A DNA stretch of 64,000 nt from Candidatus Latescibacterota bacterium (GCA_022821275.1 JAJEDY010000094.1:1-64000); one strand, 5' to 3'. Positions 1 through 8,175 are shown, counted from the first letter of the stretch. Notes: generated by a model from the letters alone, not told the origin. Numbers and translations: made by a program.

Positions 1-1069
1 CAGCATTGTGGTCTCTGTCAGTGGTATAGCCACACTTTTTGCAATGATGCACACGATCAGAGAGGGCTTTCTTCTGTCTATGTCCACAAGAAGAGCAATC
101 TTGTGAGGTGTATTCAGGATCAACAGGCTTGAATCCAATACCAGCTTCTTCCGCTTTGTATTCGAGACAACGCCTGAATAGGGACCACGCTGCATCTGAG
201 ATGCTTTTTGACAAGCGACGATTTTTTTGCATCTTTTTGGCTTCTAACTTTGCTGTTGCAACAAAGACATACTTATTGACGACTTTTCGAGCTTCTTGAT
301 GCACAAAATTATGTCGTCTATTACGGATACGCTCATGCACTCTGGCAACAGTCTTACGCGCCTTCTCTCGTTTCTTTAGCGACGCTTTTTTTACTTTGTC
401 CCACTTGCGCTGTGCTTTGGCAAGTGCCTTTTCCTCTTTACGAAAAAAGCGAGGATTTGCTATCTTTACCTTGTCAGAAAACATGGCAAATTTCTCAATG
501 CCAATGCCAACGGCGGGGCCAGCGTCTGTTTTTTTAGGGGCGTCGCCCATATCACAAGAGATAGACGCGAACCACTTGCCCGTGGCTGAGCGCCTGAGCG
601 TGCAAGACTTAGCCATACCCTCAAGGGGTCTGTGCTGGACAATCCGAATACAGCCTATTTTGCTCATTCGCAAGCCTTTGTCGTCCAGTCGGCATCCCTT
701 GGAAAACTGAGGATAGGTGATAGAATCATAGCGATTCTGACCCTTGTATCTTGGAAAGCCTGCTTTCTCGCCCGTCTTTGCCCTCTCTTTGAGACGGCGG
801 AAAAATCCTTTGAACGCCCAATCTACTCTCTGGCATACTTGCTGAAGAACTTGAGAATAGACAAGAGAAAAAGAGTTACGCTGTTGTTTCAGAATTGGCA
901 ATGTCGCTTGTTGCTCATAGCGCGACAAACTTTGTTTATTCTTTTCCCATGCTTGGACTCTTGCACAGACAAGCTGGTTATACAGCAAGCGACATTCTTC
1001 GATGTGCGCCAGTAGAATTTTCTCCTGTTTTTTGGTCGGGCGCAATCTGTATTTGAAGGACTTAAGTAT
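1..1069 (-). CDS. tnpB: TnpB-family protein, nuclease-dead, partial (C-terminus off window)
   Basis: Missed by the ORF track because it runs off the left edge and has no ATG. An open minus-strand frame of about 356 codons reads LKSFKYRLRPTKKQEK at the N-terminus, then NPRFFRKEEKALAKAQRK, then KNRRLSKSISDAAW, then the zinc ribbon CSSCG...CKKCG and TTDRDHNA. This is the IS200/IS605 TnpB architecture (HTH/WED, RuvC, zinc ribbon). Active TnpBs need a RuvC-I Asp (usually GIDxGIE), a RuvC-II Glu (ExL) and a RuvC-III Asp (DRDxNA). Here RuvC-I reads AVGIGIEKF with no Asp, and the Glu position near residue 273 is Ala (ATAKLEAKKM). Only the third Asp near residue 353 remains. No ATG, GTG or TTG lies between the upstream in-frame stop and the conserved start; the expected Met codon is ATA (1067-1069). 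No TnpA is visible. It could be a decayed element or a TldR-like repressor. Confidence 0.88.
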   Translation of the reverse strand, partial: MLKSFKYRLRPTKKQEKILLAHIEECRLLYNQLVCARVQAWEKNKQSLSRYEQQATLPILKQQRNSFSLVYSQVLQQVCQRVDWAFKGFFRRLKERAKTGEKAGFPRYKGQNRYDSITYPQFSKGCRLDDKGLRMSKIGCIRIVQHRPLEGMAKSCTLRRSATGKWFASISCDMGDAPKKTDAGPAVGIGIEKFAMFSDKVKIANPRFFRKEEKALAKAQRKWDKVKKASLKKREKARKTVARVHERIRNRRHNFVHQEARKVVNKYVFVATAKLEAKKMQKNRRLSKSISDAAWSLFRRCLEYKAEEAGIGFKPVDPEYTSQDCSSCGHRQKKALSDRVHHCKKCGYTTDRDHNA

Positions 1070-1202
1070 AATAAAAATATATATTTATGATCGTATTTTG
1101 TCAATCCATTTTTCGTGGAATGAGCGGACGATTCTCAATGACTCACCGCCTACATCGCACAAGGCGATGTGCCCCATGCTAAAGCACCTTCCTATAAGCA
1201 TG

Positions 1203-1220
1203 TCCCTGCGAAAGCAGGGA
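1203..1220. repeat. REP-like hairpin TCCCTGC-GAAA-GCAGGGA
   Basis: Perfect 7-bp inverted repeat around a GAAA tetraloop. The form matches repetitive extragenic palindromes often mobilised by RAYT transposases; a RAYT gene lies at the other end of this window. It sits upstream of tnpB, so it could also be a hairpin at an IS605-type end. Only one copy was noticed in the window. Confidence 0.6.
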
Positions 1221-1263
1221 TTCGTAGAGCCACTTGTAAAACAACGCTCGCTAACTCGCGTCT

Positions 1264-1286
1264 TCCCAAAGCTAAAGCATTTGGGA
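1264..1286. repeat. inverted repeat TCCCAAA...TTTGGGA
   Basis: Seven-base perfect arms around GCTAAAGCA, between higA and tnpB. It is just past the 3' end of higA (minus strand), so it may be a weak terminator, or part of the left end of the TnpB element. The motif GCTAAAGCA also occurs about 90 bp away, near 1179. Confidence 0.4.
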
Positions 1287-1287
1287 C

Positions 1288-1578
1288 TTACGGGCTATTT
1301 GTTAACGGCTCAATTTGAAGATCGCCGATCTTTTGTTGCGCATGCCAGAGGTCGTATTGCAGTTGCAAATTCATCCAGAAAACAGGCGTTGTTCGAAATG
1401 CTTTGCTCAACCGAATCGCCATTTCCGGACTTACGCCAGCCTTGCCATTGACAAGCTCTGAAACAGTCTTTCGCGCCACGCCGAGCGTCTGTGCCACTTC
1501 TGTCACCGTCAGGTTCAGCGGTACTAAACAAAGCTCTTTTAAAATTTCACCTGGGTGAGCGGGGTTGTGCATTTCCAT
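1288..1578 (-). CDS. higA: HigA-family antitoxin (XRE HTH)
   Basis: This 96-residue protein begins [15 protein letters not shown], the hallmark N-terminus of HigA antitoxins, followed by an XRE helix-turn-helix ([37 protein letters not shown]) and the usual [14 protein letters not shown] tail. HigA binds and neutralises HigB and represses the operon. It starts 11 bp after the higB stop, in the toxin-first order typical of higBA, with a GAGGAG ribosome site 8 nt before the first ATG. A second ATG two codons later is possible. Confidence 0.93.
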   Translation of the reverse strand: MEMHNPAHPGEILKELCLVPLNLTVTEVAQTLGVARKTVSELVNGKAGVSPEMAIRLSKAFRTTPVFWMNLQLQYDLWHAQQKIGDLQIEPLTNSP

Positions 1579-1589
1579 AAAAATGCTCC

Positions 1590-1868
1590 TCAGTGATAGT
1601 CCACGAGATCTACATCGGACACAATACCATCTTCAATTCTGAAAATGACCCGCCAATTGCCACTCACTGAAACCGCCCAGAACCCCTTTCGATGACCTCG
1701 CAAGGGATGAAGGCGCAGTCCCGGAAGATTCATGTCTCGAACCATTAATGCCCGGTTCAGAGCCGTCAGAATCAATCGCAACCGTTTGGCCTGAGCAGGT
1801 TGAATGCCGGACGTGTTTCCCGTTCTAAAAAATAGTTCCAAACCTTTATGCCGAAATTTTTCGATCAT
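1590..1868 (-). CDS. higB: HigB-type RelE-fold mRNA interferase toxin
   Basis: The 92-residue product [17 protein letters not shown]...[25 protein letters not shown]...DVDLVDYH matches the HigB/PF05015 pattern from end to end. HigB toxins cleave mRNA in the ribosomal A site. The internal Met at codon 12 of the ORF-track entry is chosen because family members start MIKSFRHKGL. It is the first gene of higBA, transcribed toward tnpB. A perfect palindrome about 130 bp upstream is a candidate HigA operator. Confidence 0.92.
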   Translation of the reverse strand: MIEKFRHKGLELFFRTGNTSGIQPAQAKRLRLILTALNRALMVRDMNLPGLRLHPLRGHRKGFWAVSVSGNWRVIFRIEDGIVSDVDLVDYH

Positions 1869-1996
1869 AAGTAATGTAACCTGTAACGTGTCAGGGGTCA
1901 ACTCATGTATGCGCGATGAATGATTTACAATGCAATTTTCGTGCCACTTGCAAAAAGCTTAGAATTTCGGCATTTTTAACTCCTGTGCATAGATAG

Positions 1997-2015
1997 GTTG
2001 AACATGTCGTTCAAC
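1997..2015. promoter_or_regulatory. palindrome GTTGAAC-N5-GTTCAAC, candidate operator
   Basis: Perfect 7-bp inverted repeat with a 5-bp spacer in the divergent region between higB (minus) and queC (plus). Palindromes of this form are typical XRE-repressor sites, so HigA autoregulation is the simplest guess. It lies only about 45 bp before queC, so it could serve queC instead. The function is inferred. Confidence 0.45.
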
Positions 2016-2060
2016 TTACCACTCTACATTTTGTAAATCCTGTTCTCGGATAGATTAAAT

Positions 2061-2744
2061 ATGAAAAAGAAAGCGGTTGTCTTGCTCAGCGGCGGTTTGG
2101 ATTCTACTACAACACTGGCTATTGCGACAAATCGAGGTTATGCCTGTTACGCGATCACCTTTCGCTATGGACAGCGGCACGAAACCGAACTCGAATGTGC
2201 AAAGAAAATTGCCGTTCATTTTGGCGTGCGGAATCACGTTATTGCCAATATTGATTCGCGTGCCTTTGGTGGTTCGGCATTAACCGATGATATTGATGTG
2301 CCCAAAAATCGGGATGAGAGTGAAATGTCCGACGGTATTCCAGTCACTTATGTCCCCGCTCGCAACACGATTTTTCTTTCTTATGCGCTTGCAATGGCCG
2401 AATCTCTCGATATCCGCGATATTTTTATTGGCGTCAACGCGATTGATTACAGCGGTTATCCCGATTGCCGTCCCGAATATATTGCTGCCTTTCAAAATAT
2501 GGCGAACCTGGCCACCAAAGCCGGTGTTGAAGGGGATGCGTTCACCATTCACACGCCGCTTATTGACCTGACTAAAGTTGAGATTATCAAGCGCGGGTTA
2601 GAACTCGGTGTTGATTACGCTATGACCTGTACCTGTTACGATCCCGATACAGAAGGCCGCGCGTGCGGGCAGTGCGATGCCTGCCTGTTGCGCTTGCAGG
2701 GGTTTGCACAGAATGGTATAGAAGATCCGGTGGCGTATCGGTAA
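2061..2744 (+). CDS. queC: 7-cyano-7-deazaguanine synthase (preQ0 synthase)
   Basis: QueC converts 7-carboxy-7-deazaguanine to preQ0 using ATP and ammonia, in queuosine and deazapurine synthesis. The 227-residue protein opens with the PP-loop [10 protein letters not shown], has the conserved YGQRHETEL and [14 protein letters not shown] segments, and ends with the zinc-binding cysteines CTCYDP...[11 protein letters not shown]. Length is normal. No other queuosine genes are nearby. It begins a plus-strand run, but about 100 bp separates it from the next gene. Confidence 0.96.
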   Translation: MKKKAVVLLSGGLDSTTTLAIATNRGYACYAITFRYGQRHETELECAKKIAVHFGVRNHVIANIDSRAFGGSALTDDIDVPKNRDESEMSDGIPVTYVPARNTIFLSYALAMAESLDIRDIFIGVNAIDYSGYPDCRPEYIAAFQNMANLATKAGVEGDAFTIHTPLIDLTKVEIIKRGLELGVDYAMTCTCYDPDTEGRACGQCDACLLRLQGFAQNGIEDPVAYR

Positions 2745-2851
2745 GAGGTGAACCCTTTTTGCTATAATGCCAAAGTCAGCTTGCTAAATACATGCGAATT
2801 TACGATCTTACGGGCAGCTATTGGTCCATTCATCTTTAAAGAATTGTGTTT

Positions 2852-4189
2852 ATGCCAACTCTCTCACTCGACCAACTCATCGCCGATTATTGCGATCAAA
2901 ACGCACAATCACAGCGCCTTTTCAAACGCGCACAAGAAGTTTTGCCCGGTGGCAATACGCGCACCGGTGTTTTTGTCAATCCGTTCCCGGTTTACGCCGA
3001 TCGGGGTGAGGGTGTTTATATCGATGATGTCGATGGCAACCGCCGCCTCGACTTTGTCAATAACGCCACCGCCCTCATCCTGGGTCACGCGCATCCCTCT
3101 GTGAGCAATGCCCTGCGCGAGCGCATCAGGAGTGGTACGGCCTTTTTTGGCCCTACCCAACTCGAAATCGAATGGGCAGAACTCCTGCGCGAGCGCATTC
3201 CTTCCCTCGAACATCTGCGTTTTTGCAGTTCGGGTACCGAGTCTGTGGGCAATGCTCTGCGCGTTGCCCGCGCTTTTACGGGCCGTCAAAAAATTGCCAA
3301 ATTTGAAGGTGCGTATCACGGTATTGACGATCCGGCTCTCGTAAGCTATGTGCCACCTGTTACGCCCGATCTCGGTCCCGAAGATGCGCCCCATTCGGTG
3401 CTTTCTTCAGCCGGTCTGGCACCCGCAACGGCTGAAAATGTCATCGTTTTGCCCTTTAATAACGCGCGCGCTTGTGAACATCTCATTCGCCAGCACGCCG
3501 AAGAACTCGCGTGTGTCATTATTGACCCGCTTTCTACGGCTGCGGGCATGGCTTTGCCAGATTCCGAGTTTCTCATGCTTTTGCGCGATGTGACGCGGGA
3601 ACTCGATGTTCTTCTCATCTTCGACGAAATCGTCAGTTTTCGAATGACGTCGGGCGGCACACAGGCGGCGTACAATATTACGCCCGATTTGACCTGTCTG
3701 GCAAAGGTCATTGCTGGCGGCACTCCGGCAGGTGCTTTTGGTGGGCGCAAAGACGTGATGGCTCTGTATGATCCCACTTCTGGATCGCCCGCCATTCCAC
3801 AATCTGGCACGTACAATGGCAATCCGCTCGTGGCCATCGCAGGTCTTATGACGCTTAAAACTATGGACTCAGATGCATATCGCCACATTGATTCCCTCAC
3901 AGAGTACATTGCCGCTGGCCTCAAGGACGCTTTCAAGTGTGCCGATATCCCGGCGACTATCGTTGCTGCTGGTTCGCTTTTTCGCATCTACTTTCTCGAC
4001 TTTACCCCTGTCAACTATCGCCAGGCTGCACGAGACAGCAGCGAAAAACACCGCTGGCTCTATTTTTATCTTTTGAACCACGGCATCGTCATCCGCCAGG
4101 GCGGCTGCGTTTCTCTTCCCATGACGACTAAACACGCCGACGATTTGATCAACTGCGTGCGTGAAGGCTTGCGCGTTTGGCCCTATTAA
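2852..4189 (+). CDS. class III aminotransferase, glutamate-1-semialdehyde aminomutase-like
   Basis: A PLP-dependent fold-type I enzyme of the HemL-like subgroup: LPGGNTRTGVFVNPFPVYADRGEGVYIDDVDG at the N-terminus, FCSSGTESVGNALRVARAFTGR, the aspartate in LLIFDEIVSFR, and the Schiff-base lysine in CLAKVIAGGTPAGAFGG. It may be true HemL, but this family includes many amino-sugar and amino-acid aminotransferases. The downstream deacetylase and dioxygenase argue for specialised metabolism, while hemJ shortly after argues for haem. The ATG at 2852 is preferred to the GTG at 2846. Only 11 bp separate it from the next gene, suggesting an operon. Confidence 0.85.
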   Translation: MPTLSLDQLIADYCDQNAQSQRLFKRAQEVLPGGNTRTGVFVNPFPVYADRGEGVYIDDVDGNRRLDFVNNATALILGHAHPSVSNALRERIRSGTAFFGPTQLEIEWAELLRERIPSLEHLRFCSSGTESVGNALRVARAFTGRQKIAKFEGAYHGIDDPALVSYVPPVTPDLGPEDAPHSVLSSAGLAPATAENVIVLPFNNARACEHLIRQHAEELACVIIDPLSTAAGMALPDSEFLMLLRDVTRELDVLLIFDEIVSFRMTSGGTQAAYNITPDLTCLAKVIAGGTPAGAFGGRKDVMALYDPTSGSPAIPQSGTYNGNPLVAIAGLMTLKTMDSDAYRHIDSLTEYIAAGLKDAFKCADIPATIVAAGSLFRIYFLDFTPVNYRQAARDSSEKHRWLYFYLLNHGIVIRQGGCVSLPMTTKHADDLINCVREGLRVWPY

Positions 4190-4200
4190 CCCAAAAATAA

Positions 4201-4923
4201 ATGTCTGTATCCATACCAGATGGCCTTGTTATCCTCACCTTTGATGACGGTGTCAAATCACAACGTACCTTCGCTGCACCCATCTTGCGCGAATGTGGGT
4301 TCAATGCAACTTTTTATATTACTGAGGGTTTGAATTTTCTCACGGATAAAACGCGCTATCTCACATGGGAGGAAGTGCGCGAATTACACGACTTGGGTTT
4401 TGAAATTGGGAATCACACGCGGCAACACAAAAGCGTTGCCAATCAATCAAGAGAGGAACTTTTATCCGATATTCGCCACATCGATTGGCAATGTAACCAC
4501 TACGGCATCCCGATTCCCACCACATTTTGCTACCCCGGCTACACCAATACTCCCGAAGCTGTTGAGATGCTCAAAGAACGCGGTTTCAAATTTGCCCGAC
4601 GTGGCACTGCCCCCGAATATCCTTATGATAGAGAAGGTGGTCGCGGCCCGGCTTATAATCCCGGGGAACACGATCCGCTTTTCATTCCAACCACGGGCGC
4701 ATCGGGACCGCACTGGAACTTCGACGATTTCTTGTGGTCGCTCGACCAGGCTCAAAATGGTTGCGCCACAGTCCTCACCTTCCACGGGGTGCCCGACCTC
4801 GATCATCCCTGGGTGCATACCGAACCCGCATTTTTTGAACGCTGTATGCAATATCTCACAGATAATGGACACAGCGTAATCGCCCTGCGCGATCTCACAA
4901 ACTATATTGCTATGGAGTCCTGA
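4201..4923 (+). CDS. polysaccharide deacetylase (NodB/CE4 family)
   Basis: 240 residues with the NodB core: LTFDDG (catalytic Asp and metal Asp), the metal-binding EIGNHTRQHKSV (HxxxH), the FCYPGYTNTPEA motif and a C-terminal LTFHGVPD. CE4 enzymes remove N-acetyl groups from sugars in a metal-dependent way. There is no signal peptide, so the substrate is probably cytoplasmic. It sits 11 bp after the aminotransferase and its stop is one base before the next ATG, so the genes are almost certainly co-transcribed. The substrate is unknown. Confidence 0.9.
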   Translation: MSVSIPDGLVILTFDDGVKSQRTFAAPILRECGFNATFYITEGLNFLTDKTRYLTWEEVRELHDLGFEIGNHTRQHKSVANQSREELLSDIRHIDWQCNHYGIPIPTTFCYPGYTNTPEAVEMLKERGFKFARRGTAPEYPYDREGGRGPAYNPGEHDPLFIPTTGASGPHWNFDDFLWSLDQAQNGCATVLTFHGVPDLDHPWVHTEPAFFERCMQYLTDNGHSVIALRDLTNYIAMES

Positions 4924-4924
4924 T

Positions 4925-5725
4925 ATGGTCGATCCTCTTCCCCTTATTGCCTACAATACGCTTGCAGAGCAAACCGAAGCTCTGTACCGCGATGGCTATG
5001 CCTATCTGCCAAATGTATTGGCGTGCGATCAAGTGGCAAAACTCCGCGATCACATGGATGCGCTTACACCGATTTCGGAAAGTTTTGACAAGAATGGCCG
5101 TCCTGAAGATATCGGTTTTATAAATAAACACATCAACAATGCCTTTAACCGACATTCTCATTTTTTGCAATTTCTCGACCGCCCCAGTGTGATCGAGATC
5201 GCTGAAGCCATACACGGTGACGATTGTCACTGTATCGGCATGACCGCATGGATGACTGGTCCCGGTCGCCCCGATCAGAATCTCCATACCGATTGGCTTC
5301 CCTTGAGTCTGCCCGCAGATATACTTGAGGATTCTCGGGTGCGTATTCCCATTTTTATCACTACGGCGCATTTCTATCTCGACGATATTACCGAAGAACT
5401 TGGTCCTACAAATTTTATTCCCGGTAGTCACCTTTCGGGCAGAAGTCCCAATGGCGATACAACATGGAAGGGGCAGACTGAGAAATCTATTATGTGCAAT
5501 GCCGGTGATGTGGTCATTTTCCGCAGTGAGGTCTGGCATCGCGGTACGGCCAATACCAGTGATAAAACGCGCTATTTGCTTCAAGTCCACTATGCGAAAC
5601 GCATGATTACGCAAAAATACCCCCCATATCTCAACCGGTTTCAGTTTGACCCCGAAATTATCGAGCAGGCAACGCCGCGTCAGCGCCGTCTTATGGGCGA
5701 TCACAAAAGCAGTAATTACGACTGA
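4925..5725 (+). CDS. phytanoyl-CoA dioxygenase (PhyH) family protein
   Basis: 266 residues of the Fe(II)/2-oxoglutarate-dependent PhyH superfamily. Visible metal ligands are HTD in QNLHTDWLPL and the distal His in VWHRGTANTS, with the 2-oxoglutarate arginine likely in DKTRYLLQVHY. GPTNFIPGSHLSG is a conserved family segment. Members hydroxylate diverse small molecules. The start at codon 7 of the ORF-track entry puts the ATG one base after the deacetylase stop. The co-operonic aminotransferase and deacetylase suggest modification of an amino sugar or similar compound; this is inference. Confidence 0.9.
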   Translation: MVDPLPLIAYNTLAEQTEALYRDGYAYLPNVLACDQVAKLRDHMDALTPISESFDKNGRPEDIGFINKHINNAFNRHSHFLQFLDRPSVIEIAEAIHGDDCHCIGMTAWMTGPGRPDQNLHTDWLPLSLPADILEDSRVRIPIFITTAHFYLDDITEELGPTNFIPGSHLSGRSPNGDTTWKGQTEKSIMCNAGDVVIFRSEVWHRGTANTSDKTRYLLQVHYAKRMITQKYPPYLNRFQFDPEIIEQATPRQRRLMGDHKSSNYD

Positions 5726-5735
5726 GGAGTACACT

Positions 5736-6170
5736 GTGACTTTCTTAATAGGATATTATCTTTGGCTAAAAGTTGTACATCTCATCGCCATGATTGGCTG
5801 GATGGTCGGTATTTTGTATTTGCCGCGGCTGTTCGCCTATCACGCCGATGCCTCTGCGGATACGGATGAGACATTTCAACAGATGGAATACAATCTTATG
5901 CGGCTTCTGCTTATGCCCTGTATGATTGTCGTTTTTATTACGGGTATTCTTTTGATTGTTGCAACGGAGAGTCTGGCGAGCGGGTGGCTTCATACCAAAA
6001 TTCTACTCGTGCTCATGCTCGCCGGGTTGCACGGTATGATGTCGCGCCAGCGCAAGAATTTTCAACGCGGCGAAAATACCAGAAGCGCGGCGTACTTTCG
6101 CACTTTTAGCCACGTCACAACGCTTATTGTGATTCTCGTTGTCGCGCTGGCTATTCTGAAACCTTTTTAG
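5736..6170 (+). CDS. hemJ: HemJ-like protoporphyrinogen IX oxidase (CopD-like membrane protein)
   Basis: A 144-residue protein with four predicted membrane helices: YYLWLKVVHLIAMIGWMVGILYLPRLFAYH, MRLLLMPCMIVVFITGILLIV, WLHTKILLVLMLAGLHGMM and a C-terminal helix. The conserved His of KVVHLIAMIGWM and the LYLPRLFAYH motif are HemJ hallmarks; HemJ oxidises protoporphyrinogen IX to protoporphyrin IX. The GTG at 5736, preceded by GAGGAG, is chosen over the far upstream ATG, which overlaps phyH. It is 10 bp after the dioxygenase and probably in its operon. Confidence 0.88.
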   Translation: MTFLIGYYLWLKVVHLIAMIGWMVGILYLPRLFAYHADASADTDETFQQMEYNLMRLLLMPCMIVVFITGILLIVATESLASGWLHTKILLVLMLAGLHGMMSRQRKNFQRGENTRSAAYFRTFSHVTTLIVILVVALAILKPF

Positions 6171-6193
6171 CATCCTTTTGAGTGGGAGTGAAC

Positions 6194-6943
6194 ATGACAA
6201 ACGACGAATTTGTGATTCCGAGACGATTGATCAATTCAGACCGGGAAGAAACACCGAGGTCCTTGCTGGACCTGATTGAACAGGGGCCATTTGATTTGGA
6301 CACGGCGGCGTGGTGGATGTCGCATGTGACGAATGGGGCATCGTGGATCGTGGGGTCGGGACCGGGCGGAATCGGAAAATCGACGACGATGCGTTCTTTT
6401 CTGAGCGTTGTACCCGGGGACCGGGCATTTGCGATCGCGATGCCGGGAGAGATCCCCCCGCTCGCGGATCAGAAACGCTGCACGATTGCGCTCGAGTTGA
6501 GCGATCATCGGCCGCCCGGCTACCTTTGGGACCAGGACCTGCGTGATTTCTTCGATCTGTCGAAGGCGGGACATCAGCTTGTGGGGAACGTCCACGCAGA
6601 TACGCTGGAAGAGACGCGTGAACAGATCGTCGGGGCGTGCAGCGTTCCCGAGGAACAGTTCCATCACATCAACATCATCGCATTCGTCTGGCTGGAAGGT
6701 CATGAACGTGGACAAAGCAGGCGGATCAGGGATCAGACGTCGCGGCGGTTTCTGACAAGCGTGCATTATACCGATGGTTCAGGTGCTCACGAGCAAGTCT
6801 ATTCGGAAGGATCAGGACTCTCGCCCAACGCACCGAGGGATGTGGAACACGAGGCAAAGTGCCGAGCTTTTTTGGAGGAGGCACTGGGAGAAACTTCGCG
6901 GGATATGGATGAATTGAGAGAGCGATATCTGGCCTGGTGTTAG
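6194..6943 (+). CDS. P-loop ATPase resembling the core of type II/IV secretion ATPases
   Basis: 249 residues. A Walker A motif IVGSGPGGIGKSTTM appears near residue 55 and a His-box-like segment GHQLVGNVHADTLEETREQIVG near residue 135, as in PilT/VirB11 secretion ATPases (GHxxxxTxHA). The usual N-terminal domain and Asp box are missing or very short, and no pilus or secretion genes are near. The start at 6194 (ATGACAAAC) is chosen; a GTG at 6182 is in frame. Base composition is richer in GC than the genes before it. It is convergent with the esterase. Function is unknown. Confidence 0.65.
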   Translation: MTNDEFVIPRRLINSDREETPRSLLDLIEQGPFDLDTAAWWMSHVTNGASWIVGSGPGGIGKSTTMRSFLSVVPGDRAFAIAMPGEIPPLADQKRCTIALELSDHRPPGYLWDQDLRDFFDLSKAGHQLVGNVHADTLEETREQIVGACSVPEEQFHHINIIAFVWLEGHERGQSRRIRDQTSRRFLTSVHYTDGSGAHEQVYSEGSGLSPNAPRDVEHEAKCRAFLEEALGETSRDMDELRERYLAWC

Positions 6944-6966
6944 GAGCGGTGGATTTCTTTTTTCGA

Positions 6967-8097
6967 TCAGGCCTGGATCTGCTCCAGCCAGCCTTCCAGG
7001 GTGTAGCGCAGGTCGCCGATTTCCTCCGGGTGGAGGCACGCGAGGTCGGTGCGGTGTATGGGGCGGATGCCGAGGTCGGGAAGGGTGGCACCGCGCTGGT
7101 GGAGGTCGGTGCCGTAGAGTTTTTCCAGGACGACGCCGTTGGCGTCGCACCAGTCGCCTGAGTTGAGGGTGGGAAGGCTCTCTTTGGGATCAAAATTGGG
7201 GGCACCGAGGTGGCGGTGGATCCATTTTAGGGCGACGGTGTAGCCGAAGTAGGGCCGATGCCCTCCCGCTGGTTCGAACCAGCAAGCGATGTGGCCGTCC
7301 GGGAAATTCGGAGCCGCGCAGGCCACGGCGTTCCGGGTGCCTTCCCACGCGGCGCCGTCTCCCTCTGTGTCGATGATGACGTCGGCGTCGCCGTTGAGGA
7401 TGAGGACGGCGCAGTGGGGCGCTGCCAGGGAGAGAAATTCCGGCCAGGTGCAGAGGGTGCGCAGGCGCTGATTTGGGACGCGGGTGCAGAATTTGCCGGT
7501 GACTGTCATGGTGTCACACAGCGCCCAACCGGAGACCAGCGCCAGCTTGAGGCGGGTGTCGAGAGCCAGCATCCAGGAGGCTTTGGCGCCGCCGAGGGAG
7601 TTCCCCGCTACACCGACGCGCTCCTGGTCGATGTCGCTCCGGGTGAAAAGGAAATCGATGCCCCGCATCGTGTCGAAGACGAGCTTGCCCATGATGAGCC
7701 GGCCAGCCCCATCGGCGCAGGTGTGGACCTCTTCGGGGTCGTGCGCCCGGGTACCTATGTCGCCGCAGATGTGCCGCTCTTCTTCTCCGACCGGGTCCAG
7801 AACCAGGCAGGCCAGCCCGAGTTTGGCATAGAGTTGGGGGATGTAGGTGTACTGCCACTGGCTTTTGCTGCCGCCGTGGCCGCAGGTTATCACGATGGAT
7901 GGCATGGGTGCGGTGGGGTGTGCCGGTCGATAGAGTACGGAGGGGACACGGGAACCGGGTTCGCTCGTCCAGATCCATTTTTCGACGATGATTTCATCCC
8001 GTTCGATCTGTCCGCGGAACTCCGGAGCCAGGTCGCAGCGGACCGTGGGGATGCCCAGGAGGTCGCGCAGGGCGCGGCGCAGGGATTCGGTTTGCAT
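6967..8097 (-). CDS. alpha/beta-hydrolase of the acetyl-xylan-esterase/dienelactone-hydrolase type
   Basis: 376 residues. The nucleophile elbow is GVAGNSLGGAKA (GxSxGG), the likely acid lies in LILNGDADVIID and the catalytic His in EPAGGHRPYFGYTVALKWI. The oxyanion segment ITCGHGG precedes the core. Members hydrolyse acetyl or other esters on sugars and small molecules. No signal peptide is evident. The Met at codon 45 of the ORF-track entry is used because the upstream part reaches toward tmRNA and is proline-rich junk. The gene is more GC-rich than its neighbours, possibly acquired. Confidence 0.85.
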   Translation of the reverse strand: MQTESLRRALRDLLGIPTVRCDLAPEFRGQIERDEIIVEKWIWTSEPGSRVPSVLYRPAHPTAPMPSIVITCGHGGSKSQWQYTYIPQLYAKLGLACLVLDPVGEEERHICGDIGTRAHDPEEVHTCADGAGRLIMGKLVFDTMRGIDFLFTRSDIDQERVGVAGNSLGGAKASWMLALDTRLKLALVSGWALCDTMTVTGKFCTRVPNQRLRTLCTWPEFLSLAAPHCAVLILNGDADVIIDTEGDGAAWEGTRNAVACAAPNFPDGHIACWFEPAGGHRPYFGYTVALKWIHRHLGAPNFDPKESLPTLNSGDWCDANGVVLEKLYGTDLHQRGATLPDLGIRPIHRTDLACLHPEEIGDLRYTLEGWLEQIQA

Positions 8098-8175
8098 GGG
8101 AAAGCTCTTTAGCTGGACAGCGGGATGTCGGCGTGCTGTGAGACGGTGAAGGTCCGTCCTGTAGATAGGAAAGAA

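Noticed and set aside
108-1015. plus-strand ORFs in the first kilobase (63, 104 and 127 codons)
   Set aside because: All are antisense to the open TnpB frame on the minus strand, which carries the family motifs.
4910-5734. 274-codon minus-strand ORF opposite the PhyH gene
   Set aside because: Plus strand has HxD...H metal ligands and operon spacing; the minus frame shows no family motif.
7258-8112. 284-codon plus-strand ORF
   Set aside because: It is the antisense shadow of the esterase gene, has no recognisable domain and a composition typical of a complementary frame.
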